This document shows, one piece after another, positions 8,893 to 18,746 of a stretch of 64,000 nt of DNA (its first letter is position 1; the number at the start of each line of letters is the position of its first letter). The stretch is from Sulfurovum sp. TSL6 (GTDB lineage Bacteria; Campylobacterota; Campylobacteria; Campylobacterales; Sulfurovaceae): positions 959,960-1,023,959 of the forward strand of contig NZ_BPFJ01000001.1 of the NCBI RefSeq assembly GCF_019972115.1, in the 5' to 3' direction. The notes under the pieces were generated by a model. The model was not told where the DNA came from and ran no database searches. It saw only the letters and a program-made list of their open reading frames with translations. Position numbers and translations under genes: made by a program.

Positions 8893-9758
8893 TGGTTAAA
8901 ACGATCTTTATAAGAACACTTCTGGCAGAGCTCTTCCACCGCTTTGCCTTCTTTGAAACCCTCTAACATATTTACCGCACGTTTTGAAGTTAAAATTTCA
9001 TACAGCGTATTTTTATGCAAGTCTCCAAGTTCTATGATCCCATCACAATCCAAACAACAGGGTACCACTTTCCCACTGGCCAGGATAGCCACATGTGATT
9101 GTAAGCCCTGGCATGTGCCATGACCGTATACTTTATTGTTTAAAGAGGGCCATTCAAAGTAGTTGTCAAAATGTACAAGGATTTTAGAGGCTAGACGCAG
9201 TGACTTCGGTTTCTCTTCATAAATAGTGTGTAGATCAAGCTGGGTATCAAAAGCAGACGCAAGTTTTTCAAAGAGTGTTTCATTAAATGTTCGTTCACTC
9301 ATCATCTCATCTAAATTCCATACACGCAAATTAATAAAAAGGTCTTCTTTCCTGTTCAGCTTAGCTTCACATAACGCAAGTACGGGATTCATGTACTGTT
9401 CAAATGTAATAGAAGTATCATTTTTATTGTAACTATTGAGTGAAATGTTGATCTGTTTGACACAAGGATGGAAAAGTGTATCATAAGAGTGTTTCTTTAA
9501 AAAGTATCCGCTGGTTGTCAGCATCGCTTTAAGCCCATGTTTATGGATAATATCTAAATAAGCATCCAAGTTAGAGAGTGTAAGAGGATCACCTACCACA
9601 TGACAAGCGATCTCTTTGGTATACGATTTGGCTTGGTTGACCATGGATTCAAAAAAGTCCAGATCCATCTCTTTAGTGGGTAACGCTTTTGTAGGACAAA
9701 AGCTGCAGGAGAGTCCACATACATTTGTAAGCTCGATGTAAATACGGTAAAACTTCAT
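8889..9758 (-). CDS. Radical SAM/SPASM-domain protein
   Basis: The N-terminal cluster motif CGLSCSFC (residues about 14-21, CxxxCxxC) binds the SAM-cleaving 4Fe-4S cluster. A partial TIM barrel follows, then a C-terminal SPASM-like cysteine set: CQGL (about 215), VVPCCLDCDG (about 232-240) and LCQKCSY near the end, which would hold auxiliary Fe-S clusters. SPASM enzymes often modify peptides or act as sulfatase-maturase-like dehydrogenases, but no peptide substrate gene is visible next door. It lies 6 bases downstream of the gene at 9765-10820. Function beyond radical chemistry is unassigned. Confidence 0.8.
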   Translation of the reverse strand: MKFYRIYIELTNVCGLSCSFCPTKALPTKEMDLDFFESMVNQAKSYTKEIACHVVGDPLTLSNLDAYLDIIHKHGLKAMLTTSGYFLKKHSYDTLFHPCVKQINISLNSYNKNDTSITFEQYMNPVLALCEAKLNRKEDLFINLRVWNLDEMMSERTFNETLFEKLASAFDTQLDLHTIYEEKPKSLRLASKILVHFDNYFEWPSLNNKVYGHGTCQGLQSHVAILASGKVVPCCLDCDGIIELGDLHKNTLYEILTSKRAVNMLEGFKEGKAVEELCQKCSYKDRFNH

Positions 9759-9764
9759 AGAGGG

Positions 9765-10820
9765 TTATTTCATACAGATAGAAAGGTCAGTGATATTTTT
9801 TGCACGATTCACACAGGGTATGCGAGATTGCAGATCTATAAGTTCATCTTCTATTTTATCGAGTAATATATTTTTTCGTTTCTCATCCCAAAGTATAATG
9901 TCCTCATCCTTCTCTCTTCCCATTTGAGCCTTCATTTGACTAAAATGTTCCATACATTGATTGGCTGTAAAAGGGTCTTCAACTGTCTGTAGACATTCTC
10001 GTGTTTTCATCATAGATCTTAAGAGCTTAGGTAAGAGTTTCTTTTGTCTTTTATAAATATCTTTAGAAATGTGGTTAATAAACTTTCTCCTCTCTTCATC
10101 TTTTATCTCGCTGCTACTGTAACTTTCATTCATATCACTGAGACCAAAAGCAGTTTCTTTTAACATTTTATAAAAATTTTCAGCTTTATGTACATTCTTG
10201 GTTTTAATATCATGTTTAAAAAGCGCAAACTCTTTTACAGGGAAATCAGGGACGCCACACGCTTCATTGGAAGTATTTATATCAAAAATGACTTTAGTTG
10301 CCTCTTTTACATACAAAACATCTAGTACATGGGACTCTAACTTAAGAACAATATTTTTATAAATGCATTTTTTTATACTTGCTCCCTCCCACACATCACA
10401 AAGAACACCGGCAACAGTTTCCTCTCCTGTTTTAGTAAAAGAAGCTGTTTCATCATGACCATGGATATCATAAGAGCTTTTTTTACGTTCCAATAGGTGT
10501 TCTTTTGTATAATCAGCAGTGATGACTGTATCTTTTGTATGTTTTTCCAATCTCTTTACATGCTGTTTATGTTTTATGGCGCCCGTAGTCAATACTACTC
10601 CGCTCTCTTCTTCCAGCTTCACTTTACCCCAGTCCTTAAAACGCAATTTTGCCTTACCTTTTATACTGAGATTTGTTTCAGGGGTCAATTGTGTTCCGCC
10701 ACTGATCTCATAAAGAACCATACCTGATTCTACTTCAAATGGATGTGTTGTCACTTCTGCTTGCAGAAATGTAACCCCTCCAATGAATAAAATCTTTTTC
10801 ATATGATGCCCAATAGACAT
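9765..10820 (-). CDS. Unrecognised secreted protein, probably periplasmic
   Basis: I do not recognise a family. The open frame could start at 10847, but AAGGAAG lies four to five bases before the ATG at 10820, which gives MSIGHHMKKILFIGG and a short hydrophobic leader. The first third of the mature protein is beta-rich (HPFEVESGMVLYEISGG, LSIKGKAKLRFKDWG, about residues 20-65). The last ~150 residues are helical and charged with scattered Cys (ACGVPD, TRECLQ, ANQCMEH, IPCVNRA, SICMK). It is probably cotranscribed with the following radical SAM gene and lies 49 bases after the DUF1302 gene. Confidence 0.65.
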   Translation of the reverse strand: MSIGHHMKKILFIGGVTFLQAEVTTHPFEVESGMVLYEISGGTQLTPETNLSIKGKAKLRFKDWGKVKLEEESGVVLTTGAIKHKQHVKRLEKHTKDTVITADYTKEHLLERKKSSYDIHGHDETASFTKTGEETVAGVLCDVWEGASIKKCIYKNIVLKLESHVLDVLYVKEATKVIFDINTSNEACGVPDFPVKEFALFKHDIKTKNVHKAENFYKMLKETAFGLSDMNESYSSSEIKDEERRKFINHISKDIYKRQKKLLPKLLRSMMKTRECLQTVEDPFTANQCMEHFSQMKAQMGREKDEDIILWDEKRKNILLDKIEDELIDLQSRIPCVNRAKNITDLSICMK

Positions 10821-10869
10821 AAGCTTCCTTATCTGCAGATGATACATTAATGAGAGTATTGTAACATAA

Positions 10870-12261
10870 TTAAAAACTATAAGAGATATCTACAAACAAC
10901 ATGTCGTTATCTTTAATAGCATCAAAACTTAAAGTCCCACCTATATAATCTACAGCTCCGATATTCGTATTGATCCCCTCACCTAGTTCATACTTTATCC
11001 AAGCCCTCTGAAAACCACCTTCATCAAATTTTTCACCGTTCATAAATATAAGATAATTTGCCGTCAGTGTTGCATGCATAAAGTCAGAGCTTATACGAAA
11101 TGCATGTTGATAACTATGTTTATTTAATGGATTGAGTTCTTTCATAACTCTTTGATCATACTCACCGATATCTTTATGCACCAAATCATAGGAGATCATT
11201 GTATCGGCTATACCTTTATATTCAAACCCCAAAAGCAAGTCTCTTCTAGTGAATTCCTCCTCACCTGTTGTTGAATATTTGAGTCCATCAAAATATGCGA
11301 ATTCTGTTTTTAATAACCAAGATCCATGAAGTACATTCAATGCCGTACCAAACATATTGATTTTATCATGTTCTATGATGCTTGTTTGACCAGAGGAGAC
11401 AATATATCCTTCATCATCACGTATGCGTGCTGCATAAAAATTGATGTCCCAGCCTGTAAATTCACCACCTACAGAAAGTGCATAGCTTACATCAGAGTAT
11501 TCTTTATCATCAGGAGCGGGTAATGGTGCAGGATAAAAAACCGAGCCAAAAGGCGGTCTCTTAGTAAAACGTTGTTCCAGTATCGCAATGGGTGTTACTC
11601 GCCAATCTCCTATGAAATAGTCAAATTTCGCCATACTTACAGGTAGACGCAGGTTTTCTATATCTACCATACCTGGTCGACGGTTATCCAAGGGGTTAAG
11701 TATATCTGTTACCCGTATAGTATCACTTCTCCCCCATACAACAACCTGACGCCCTAGTTTCATGTCAAAATTATCTGTAATGGTTCCTTGAATGTAGGCA
11801 TCAAAAAGCTCTACTTCACTTCTAAGTTCATTTAACTCGTCTTGTGAGAACTTATCACTTCCCCGAATGTCATACATAGCATCATAATAGGCTTTAGCAT
11901 TCGTTTTAAATTTAAAACCATTTTCAAACTTATGTTCATAATCCAACTGAAATGAACTTTTGAAAGATGAGATATTGTCATGAGGTTTATCCGTATAGAG
12001 TGAATATACTGCTTGTTGCGTTAATTTTCCGGTAACTCCTGGCAATGAATATGTCGTATCTTCTACTTCCATCTCAATACCTGCGGTGGAAGTATCATCA
12101 AAACCATCTAGTAATGCATCTTCATCTGTATTTTCTTTTTCATCCATACTGTCAAAAGGAGTATCATCAAAACCACTTAATGCTTCATCCAGCTCATTTG
12201 CGTGACCTCCAAGGCTCAATAGGACTATGGCTGTAAATACTGAAAAACGTATGCTATACAA
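10870..12261 (-). CDS. DUF1302-like outer membrane protein
   Basis: A signal peptide (about residues 1-21, cleavage near GGHA) is followed by an acidic linker and a beta-barrel-like region. The stretch GRQVVVWGRSDTIRVTDILN (about residues 167-186), followed by NPLDNRRPG, is diagnostic of DUF1302 proteins. The C-terminal residue is Phe. The start is a TTG directly after the stop of the upstream LolA-like gene, with AAGGGG six bases before it. At 463 residues it is shorter than many family members. With the two upstream genes it forms an MMPL-LolA-DUF1302 cassette, thought to move hydrophobic compounds to or through the outer membrane. Confidence 0.8.
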   Translation of the reverse strand: MYSIRFSVFTAIVLLSLGGHANELDEALSGFDDTPFDSMDEKENTDEDALLDGFDDTSTAGIEMEVEDTTYSLPGVTGKLTQQAVYSLYTDKPHDNISSFKSSFQLDYEHKFENGFKFKTNAKAYYDAMYDIRGSDKFSQDELNELRSEVELFDAYIQGTITDNFDMKLGRQVVVWGRSDTIRVTDILNPLDNRRPGMVDIENLRLPVSMAKFDYFIGDWRVTPIAILEQRFTKRPPFGSVFYPAPLPAPDDKEYSDVSYALSVGGEFTGWDINFYAARIRDDEGYIVSSGQTSIIEHDKINMFGTALNVLHGSWLLKTEFAYFDGLKYSTTGEEEFTRRDLLLGFEYKGIADTMISYDLVHKDIGEYDQRVMKELNPLNKHSYQHAFRISSDFMHATLTANYLIFMNGEKFDEGGFQRAWIKYELGEGINTNIGAVDYIGGTLSFDAIKDNDMLFVDISYSF

Positions 12262-13062
12262 CTACAGCCCCTTCTCTAGTCTACGCGTGGTAAACATATT
12301 GTCATCAATGGCCCTATTGAGTTTTATGTTAGAAAACTTCAAGAGGGTTTTGTGTAGAGTACTTTTACCTTTTTTTGTTGTCATCGTCATCTCATCAATA
12401 AGCCAAACTCCACCTTGTTTATGAAGTTTCTTAACATCCAGATATTTTTTCCTGTTATTTTTCATAAACCCGATAGAACGAACCACTACATAATTATCCT
12501 GTCTTACAAGTGCTATACTTTTTGTATATCCTGACTCTTTCACTACTTCAGATGTACGAGGTATGGCTTGTATCATCCATGCCTTGTTTCCTCTTACCTT
12601 TGTCTCTTTGAGTAATTTAAAATCATAATCTTCCAAATCTCTATCAGTCATATCAAAATAGGAAAAGTCTGATCCCATAAAGCTCGAACTTTTGTCTGAA
12701 GTCGGAATACGTTTCACTTTTTTAAGCGCTGGAAGGTAAAGCCACTGGTCGTCATCTCTACTCGAATCATCATAATCATACGTCAAAAAAGCTGTGTTCT
12801 TTACATCTGCGGGACTCTTAAAAAACATGATACGGTATTCATCTTCTCCAAAATCTTTTCCATAGGATTTGATATCTCGATCTCTTGTATTACCATTTTT
12901 ATCTATAAGTACCATAAGCATATCTTGTTCCAATGTTTGACCATCATCTCTGGCATCTACTTTTTCCATAATGGCTCTTGCTTTTGGATCATCTGCAAAA
13001 AGATTGGTTGTTAGTAGTGTAGCCCCTAATGTAAGTGCTAATAATATTTTTTTTCCAGTCAT
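12262..13062 (-). CDS. LolA-like outer membrane lipoprotein-sorting family protein
   Basis: The 266-residue secreted protein has a signal peptide ending near LFADD. The fold is LolA/LppX-like: an N-terminal helix (ARAIMEKVDARDDG) then many strands, with the family segments DQWLYLPALKKVKRI and SSFMGSDFSYFDM. Family members bind lipid-like molecules in the periplasm and are often encoded next to MMPL/HAE3 transporters, as here (14 bases downstream). AAAGGAG precedes the ATG. Its likely role is to receive a hydrophobic substrate from the MMPL permease and pass it to the DUF1302 barrel; the substrate is unknown. Confidence 0.82.
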   Translation of the reverse strand: MTGKKILLALTLGATLLTTNLFADDPKARAIMEKVDARDDGQTLEQDMLMVLIDKNGNTRDRDIKSYGKDFGEDEYRIMFFKSPADVKNTAFLTYDYDDSSRDDDQWLYLPALKKVKRIPTSDKSSSFMGSDFSYFDMTDRDLEDYDFKLLKETKVRGNKAWMIQAIPRTSEVVKESGYTKSIALVRQDNYVVVRSIGFMKNNRKKYLDVKKLHKQGGVWLIDEMTMTTKKGKSTLHKTLLKFSNIKLNRAIDDNMFTTRRLEKGL

Positions 13063-13076
13063 TTATTCTCCTTTGA

Positions 13077-15482
13077 TTATTTGATCCATCCGCGTTTTGC
13101 GATCACGATCATGAGTGCAGGAGCAAGTAACAGGTCAGCTAAAAGTGCCAATACGATCACAGAGCCTGTAAGCAGTCCAAAGTTTTGTACAGAGATCATA
13201 TTTGCCATCATGTATGCGTAAAAACCTAATGATAAAACTATCGTGGTGATCACCATCGCTTTACCTGTTGTAAAGAAGGTTTGCTCTATGGCTTTGGCAC
13301 TGTCCCCGCTCTCCAGGTAGTATCTTCTAAAATTGTGTAGGAAGTGTATAGTGTCATCCACCGCAAGTCCTATAGCAATAGAACCGATAAGCAGTGTGAA
13401 CATATCGAGTGGAATATGGGCAAAATACATCAATAATAATCCCATAATGATAGGTGTTAAGTTCGGTATCATACTGATAAGCCCTATGCGCACGGAACCC
13501 AAAATAAGCATCATCATAAAAGTAATACCAACAAAGGCGATGAAATAACTTGTCACTGATGAACTTACGGCATGAGAGAAAGTATTGATCAGTAGAGGGA
13601 TCATCCCTGTGGTCACAATGACATCATCAGGAAATGTTTTTGTTGCTATTTCTTTGACATATCCCAACACTTGCGTAGCACGTACAGCATCTGTCCATGG
13701 AAGTTTAATACTGATACGTGCTTTAGAAATCTGGCTGTCTACCACATCTTCCAAATCATCTGAACCTGAGTTTTCAAACAGTAACAACTCTTGAGAAACA
13801 AGGTCAGCATTGTCTGGAATTGTATAATAGGTTTCTTTATTTTCATGCAATGCTCTGTTGGTCTCTTTAACAATCGTTGCCAGAGAGACCACTTTTCCTA
13901 TATGTGTATAGTTATCCACATACTGTTCCATCTCTTTAGAAAGCTTATTGAGTTTTTCAAGTCTTATCGGGTCATTCCAGCCATTCTCTTTTTGTGTATC
14001 TATGATCAGCTCTATGGTCACTGAGCCGTTGAGTTTTTCGTCTATCGTTTCTGTAGAGATGCGGTCATAACTGTCCGGTTGGAACCATTTAAGTGGATTA
14101 TGTGAAAGCTCTATCTTTATAGCCGCAGCCAATGCCACGAATACCAATACGGTACTAACTACAATAATACTTTTATAATGATTAACAGGAATCACAGCAA
14201 GTTTTTTCATAAATCTATCTAGTTTACCCGCTTCAGTTTTCACCTTTTGTTTCATTTTAGTAATACTTAAAAGTGCAGGAAGTAAAGTAAGTGTTAAAAA
14301 TAATGAGATCATCACTCCAAGTGAAGCAAACCTACCCAAATCTGATATAGGCGCTACTTGAGAGCCAGAAAATGATCCCACACCGATCGCAGTGGTCACA
14401 GATGTCATGGCAATAGCCAGTCCCGAGTGTTTCAGTGTGTATATAATGGATGCTTTTTTATTACCAGATGTATTGAACTTATCAAAAAAGATAGAGAGTA
14501 TGTGTACTGTTGCACCAATACTGACAGCTAAAAGAAGTGACGGAACAATTTGTGTAGGAAGCTTAAAGGCTACCCCGCTCCATGCCATGGTACCTACCGT
14601 TGCGAGCAAAGAAAGAATGATCACGATCAGTGGATAAAATACTGCTGAGGCACGTCGAAACATGACAAATAAAAAAACAAGTATGATAAGAAAAGTAATA
14701 CGCATGAACTTTTGCATATCTGCCTGCATTTGCGATTTGAGAGCATGGTTCACAGAGGGGGAACCTGCTACGTATATCTCCACTCCCTCTTTTTTATACT
14801 TTTGGGTTATGGCTAATACTGCTGAGACCAACTGTGCATTTTCTCTATCGGTTAAAAATGCTCTTTCTTTGGTTTCACTTGCTCCTATTCCTGCATCTTC
14901 TTCAAAACCTTCATCAAATGCATCAATATCTGACACCTTTTCTTCACCTTCATGAGAGTAAGCATCAGTCTCTATGATCAACGTAGTCATCTTTCCATCT
15001 CTACTGATAAAAAGATCTTTATAAAAGTGTGATGTGAGTGCACGCTGTTTAATAGCCTCTACTTCTTCTTGTGTAGTAGGAAAAGGTTCTAATAGATCAT
15101 CAGTGATAAGTTTATCTCCCTCTCCTCTGGTATTTCTTACGTTATACAATGAAGTGATATCATCTACAAAAGGTACATTTGATTCAATCTCTTCATGCAG
15201 TGTTTTAAGTGTTTCAAAAAACTGTAGCGTAAAGATATTATCACTTTTAAGGGCCACAATCACTCGCTCATCACGTCCAAACTGAGCTCTGAAATCATTA
15301 TATTCCAAAAGTACAGGATCGTCATCATGCATAAACCCTTCTGTAGAAGTGTCCATCTTTATCTGTGGAACATGAGAGAGAGGGAAAGCTAAAAGTATGA
15401 CAATAAACATGATAACTTTTAGGGGATTGTCATATATAAATGCTCCCATCTTTCCCATGAGATTTTCTAGCTTGTTATGCAT
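13077..15482 (-). CDS. MMPL/HAE3-family RND transporter
   Basis: The product is about 800 residues with 12 predicted membrane segments in two repeats, each having a periplasmic loop after the first helix (NPLKVIMFIVILLAFPLSH; HYKSIIVVSTVLVF). It resembles hopanoid/lipid exporters of the HAE3 class rather than AcrB. The TM4 region reads VSIGATVHILS and the TM10 region SIAIGLAVDDTIHFLHNF, keeping an Asp pair only in the second. The open frame starts at 15500, but AAAGGA lies inside that extension, so the ATG at 15482 is preferred. It leads the cassette with the LolA-like and DUF1302 genes. Confidence 0.85.
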   Translation of the reverse strand: MHNKLENLMGKMGAFIYDNPLKVIMFIVILLAFPLSHVPQIKMDTSTEGFMHDDDPVLLEYNDFRAQFGRDERVIVALKSDNIFTLQFFETLKTLHEEIESNVPFVDDITSLYNVRNTRGEGDKLITDDLLEPFPTTQEEVEAIKQRALTSHFYKDLFISRDGKMTTLIIETDAYSHEGEEKVSDIDAFDEGFEEDAGIGASETKERAFLTDRENAQLVSAVLAITQKYKKEGVEIYVAGSPSVNHALKSQMQADMQKFMRITFLIILVFLFVMFRRASAVFYPLIVIILSLLATVGTMAWSGVAFKLPTQIVPSLLLAVSIGATVHILSIFFDKFNTSGNKKASIIYTLKHSGLAIAMTSVTTAIGVGSFSGSQVAPISDLGRFASLGVMISLFLTLTLLPALLSITKMKQKVKTEAGKLDRFMKKLAVIPVNHYKSIIVVSTVLVFVALAAAIKIELSHNPLKWFQPDSYDRISTETIDEKLNGSVTIELIIDTQKENGWNDPIRLEKLNKLSKEMEQYVDNYTHIGKVVSLATIVKETNRALHENKETYYTIPDNADLVSQELLLFENSGSDDLEDVVDSQISKARISIKLPWTDAVRATQVLGYVKEIATKTFPDDVIVTTGMIPLLINTFSHAVSSSVTSYFIAFVGITFMMMLILGSVRIGLISMIPNLTPIIMGLLLMYFAHIPLDMFTLLIGSIAIGLAVDDTIHFLHNFRRYYLESGDSAKAIEQTFFTTGKAMVITTIVLSLGFYAYMMANMISVQNFGLLTGSVIVLALLADLLLAPALMIVIAKRGWIK

Positions 15483-15549
15483 TACTATCCTTTTTTTCAT
15501 AAATATATAGTCATATTATTTACTGTTTATGTATTTTATTATTATTACT

Positions 15550-15566
15550 TTATAACTATGTTATAA
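15550..15566. promoter_or_regulatory. Inverted repeat upstream of the MMPL cassette
   Basis: TTATAAC and GTTATAA form a perfect 7-base inverted repeat around TAT, about 70 bases before the MMPL start. It lies in an AT-rich 231-base region without genes. Position and symmetry suit an operator, but AT-rich palindromes also arise by chance. Confidence 0.35.
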
Positions 15567-15713
15567 GTGTTACTAATTATTATTTTATTTTTTGATACTC
15601 TTTATCTTGATAAAATATCAGTGCCTCACTGTATGTATCAGAGCCTTTAACCATAAAACTCATAGATATCAACATACTGCATAAGCTCACACTGAATATC
15701 TAGTTACGTAATA

Positions 15714-18700
15714 TTAAACTTTTCCTTTTTCATACCATTTTCTAAGCCATGCATCCATCGGGTACATGATACGGTAAATAGCAGGAACCACTAAAAGCGT
15801 CAAAATAGTAGAACTCATTAATCCTCCAATGATCGCCAGTGCCATAGGTGCATTACTCTCATGCCCTGCGCCGCCTCCAAATGCCAAAGGAAGCATCGCA
15901 CCTATCATGGCAAAAGTGGTCATCAAAATAGGACGAAGTCTTTTTTCACCCGCTTCCAAAATGGCTTGATTCACCTCTTTACCTTCTTTGATCGCCTGAT
16001 TAGCAAAGTCAACGACCAAAATAGCATTCTTCCCGACCATACCCAATAAGAGGATGATCCCAATCATTACAAAGAGACTGAAATTGTTTCCCGTCAAATA
16101 GAGTGCCACGATAACCCCTGTAAATGAAAGTGGCATCGCCACCATGATAATGAACGGTTGAATGATCGACTCATACAATGCAGCAAGGATCAAATAGATC
16201 AAAATGATCGCCAAAAGTACTGCAGCACCGAACGCTGCATTGGTATCAGCCATATTCTCAATATCACCCGTATAGCGGTAGTTATACCCCGCAGGTAGTA
16301 TGTCTCCTATTTTCTCATCCACAACTTTCATGATCACATCCAAACTGGTCTCAAACATTCCTGATGTCACCATTACTTTTCGCTCGCGATCATAACGGTT
16401 AATAGATGATGTACCCGTATGTTCTTCAAAAGTGATCAAACCTTCAAGCGAGACAAATTCACCATCACTGTTTTTGATCTGCAGTTTTTTAATATCATCA
16501 ATAGAACTGCGATATTTATCTTCAAAACGCAAGGTAATGTCAAACTCTCGTCCATTCTCTTCGTAATATGAGATGGCTCTATCACTGGAATATGCACTCG
16601 ACAGGATACCTGCTATCTCGTCGGCACTCACACCGGAACGCTGTGCATTTTCTCTTAAGATATTTATTTTTATCTCAGGTTTTCCACTCTCATAATCTCT
16701 ATCTATACCTACCACCCCTTTGGTCTGTTTAAGCAGATCCATGAGCTTTTGGGTTGTTTCGTTCAGTACATCAAGATCATCCCCTGTGACAACGATCTGT
16801 ACGGGTGCATTACTGCTTCCCGTATCAAAGGGCGCAACTTCTTCAACCGTAACGACCATATCTTTGATCGTTTTAAATGCATTGGTATATTGCTGCACGA
16901 CATCTTCTTGTGAAACGGACCTCTGTGCTACGGGCTTGAGTTTCGCATAGATCTTGGCTTTATGGATCTCCTTGGCACTGTTATAACCAATGGACAATAC
17001 TGAATATTCTATATTCTCATCACTCTGCATCTTCTCAAGCATAGGCATCATTTTTTTCTTCATTTCTTCCAGACTTGTTCCAACCGGAGCTTTGGTAAAT
17101 ACCTGAAACTCACTGTTGTCCTGCATCGGTACGAAGTCCATACCTGTAGAGAGTTTGGTTGAGGCAACCAATACGCCTATCGTTACCAAAATAGTGATCC
17201 ACTTAAAACGGATCAATGGTTTAAGCAGAGCTACATACGCTCTGTCAAGTCCAACAAAAATTGGCTCTGTCAAATGGAAAAATTTACTTTCCTTGGAACT
17301 TAAAACACGTGCCCCAACCGTCGGTATGAACATGACCGCTACCAAATAGGAAAGTACAACACCTGCAGCTACCGTCATGGCAAAAGAATTAAAGAACATA
17401 CCCACAATACCATCCATAAAGGCAACAGGTACAAACACGGCAAGCAACACTGAAGAGATCGCTAAAATAGAAAATGACACCTCTTTGATCCCTTCAAGAG
17501 AAGCTTGAAACGGCTCCATTCCTGCTTCCATCTTTTTAGTGATATTTTCAATCACAACGATCGCGTCATCAATAAAGATACCAATGGCAAGTGTAAGTCC
17601 TATCAGTGTGAGTTTATTTAAGTCGTACCCCATCCAGTCAATAATAGCAAACGTACCAATGATGGATGTTGGAATGGCAAGCGCTGAAACAAGGGTTGCA
17701 GTAACATTTCTAAGGAAGAAAAATACGATGATGATCGCCAGGATCGATCCGTAAATAAGATCGAAGGTTACATTATCAATATTCACCATGATCTTATCGC
17801 TCTGATCTTGAAGCAATTGCAATGTGTAATTATCCCCGGCAATGGTTTCAAGACGAGGCATCACCTCTTTTACCCCTTTAATGATATCCAGTACATTTTC
17901 ACCAGAGATCTTTTTCACTTCAAGCATCACACCTTGATTCCCATTGTACGAAGAGTAACTGCTACTGTCACTCAATCCATCTACAACACGTGCCACATCT
18001 TTCAGTTTAATTCCCGGTTTAATGATCAATTCTCGAAGATCATCTACACTGATAGCATCCGCTTTCACTTTGATCACTGTCTCTTTTTGATCACTGATAA
18101 GCTTACCTGCTCCCTGGTTAATATTCTGAGCAGCAACAATATTTTGAACATCAAGTGCTGTGAGATCATATTTATTGAGTTTAAACGGGTCAACAAAGAT
18201 CCGTACTTCTCTATCTTGATACCCAATGATATTGACTTCACCTACCCCTTTGATCCGCTGCAGTTTGGGTTTGAGCTTTTCATCTGCCATTCGCATGAGT
18301 GCAGTGACATCACCTGTTTTCGTCGCAACAAAAAGGTTAATCACCACACCACTTGCACCCAATTTTTTCACGATAGGTTTCTCAACTTCATTGGGCAGCA
18401 GTACAGAACCTATCTTGTCACGTACATCATTGGTTGCTTCATCGATATTCTTAAAAAGTTCAAACTGTATGGTAACCGTACTAAAACCTTCATAGGAGGT
18501 TGACATCAGTTTATCGATCCCATCGATCCCGCTGACAGCTTCTTCCAGTTTATCGGTTACTTTGGTCTCGACTGTACTGGCATCAGCTCCATCATAGGTG
18601 GTTTGAATGGTGACCACAGGAAAATCAACATTGGGAAAAAGATTCACTGGCATCGTGTTATACGACATCAATCCAAATACAATAAAGGACAATACGCCCA

Positions 18701-18740
18701 TCAGTGTTGTGATGGGTCTGTTTATAGCAAATTTATACAT
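15714..18740 (-). CDS. AcrB/HAE1-type RND efflux permease
   Basis: A full-length inner membrane RND permease of 1008 residues (AcrB has 1049). The proton-relay elements are complete: GIFIDDAIVVIENI in TM4 with the Asp pair and GMVGKNAILVVDFANQA in TM10 with the relay Lys. N-terminal MYKFAINRPITTLM is typical of the family. It is the last gene of a TetR-TolC-adaptor-permease operon and lies 6 bases after the adaptor, with TAGGGA as ribosome site. It should form a tripartite pump with its two neighbours. Drug versus solvent or lipid specificity is not readable. Confidence 0.92.
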   Translation of the reverse strand: MYKFAINRPITTLMGVLSFIVFGLMSYNTMPVNLFPNVDFPVVTIQTTYDGADASTVETKVTDKLEEAVSGIDGIDKLMSTSYEGFSTVTIQFELFKNIDEATNDVRDKIGSVLLPNEVEKPIVKKLGASGVVINLFVATKTGDVTALMRMADEKLKPKLQRIKGVGEVNIIGYQDREVRIFVDPFKLNKYDLTALDVQNIVAAQNINQGAGKLISDQKETVIKVKADAISVDDLRELIIKPGIKLKDVARVVDGLSDSSSYSSYNGNQGVMLEVKKISGENVLDIIKGVKEVMPRLETIAGDNYTLQLLQDQSDKIMVNIDNVTFDLIYGSILAIIIVFFFLRNVTATLVSALAIPTSIIGTFAIIDWMGYDLNKLTLIGLTLAIGIFIDDAIVVIENITKKMEAGMEPFQASLEGIKEVSFSILAISSVLLAVFVPVAFMDGIVGMFFNSFAMTVAAGVVLSYLVAVMFIPTVGARVLSSKESKFFHLTEPIFVGLDRAYVALLKPLIRFKWITILVTIGVLVASTKLSTGMDFVPMQDNSEFQVFTKAPVGTSLEEMKKKMMPMLEKMQSDENIEYSVLSIGYNSAKEIHKAKIYAKLKPVAQRSVSQEDVVQQYTNAFKTIKDMVVTVEEVAPFDTGSSNAPVQIVVTGDDLDVLNETTQKLMDLLKQTKGVVGIDRDYESGKPEIKINILRENAQRSGVSADEIAGILSSAYSSDRAISYYEENGREFDITLRFEDKYRSSIDDIKKLQIKNSDGEFVSLEGLITFEEHTGTSSINRYDRERKVMVTSGMFETSLDVIMKVVDEKIGDILPAGYNYRYTGDIENMADTNAAFGAAVLLAIILIYLILAALYESIIQPFIIMVAMPLSFTGVIVALYLTGNNFSLFVMIGIILLLGMVGKNAILVVDFANQAIKEGKEVNQAILEAGEKRLRPILMTTFAMIGAMLPLAFGGGAGHESNAPMALAIIGGLMSSTILTLLVVPAIYRIMYPMDAWLRKWYEKGKV

Positions 18741-18746
18741 TATTCC

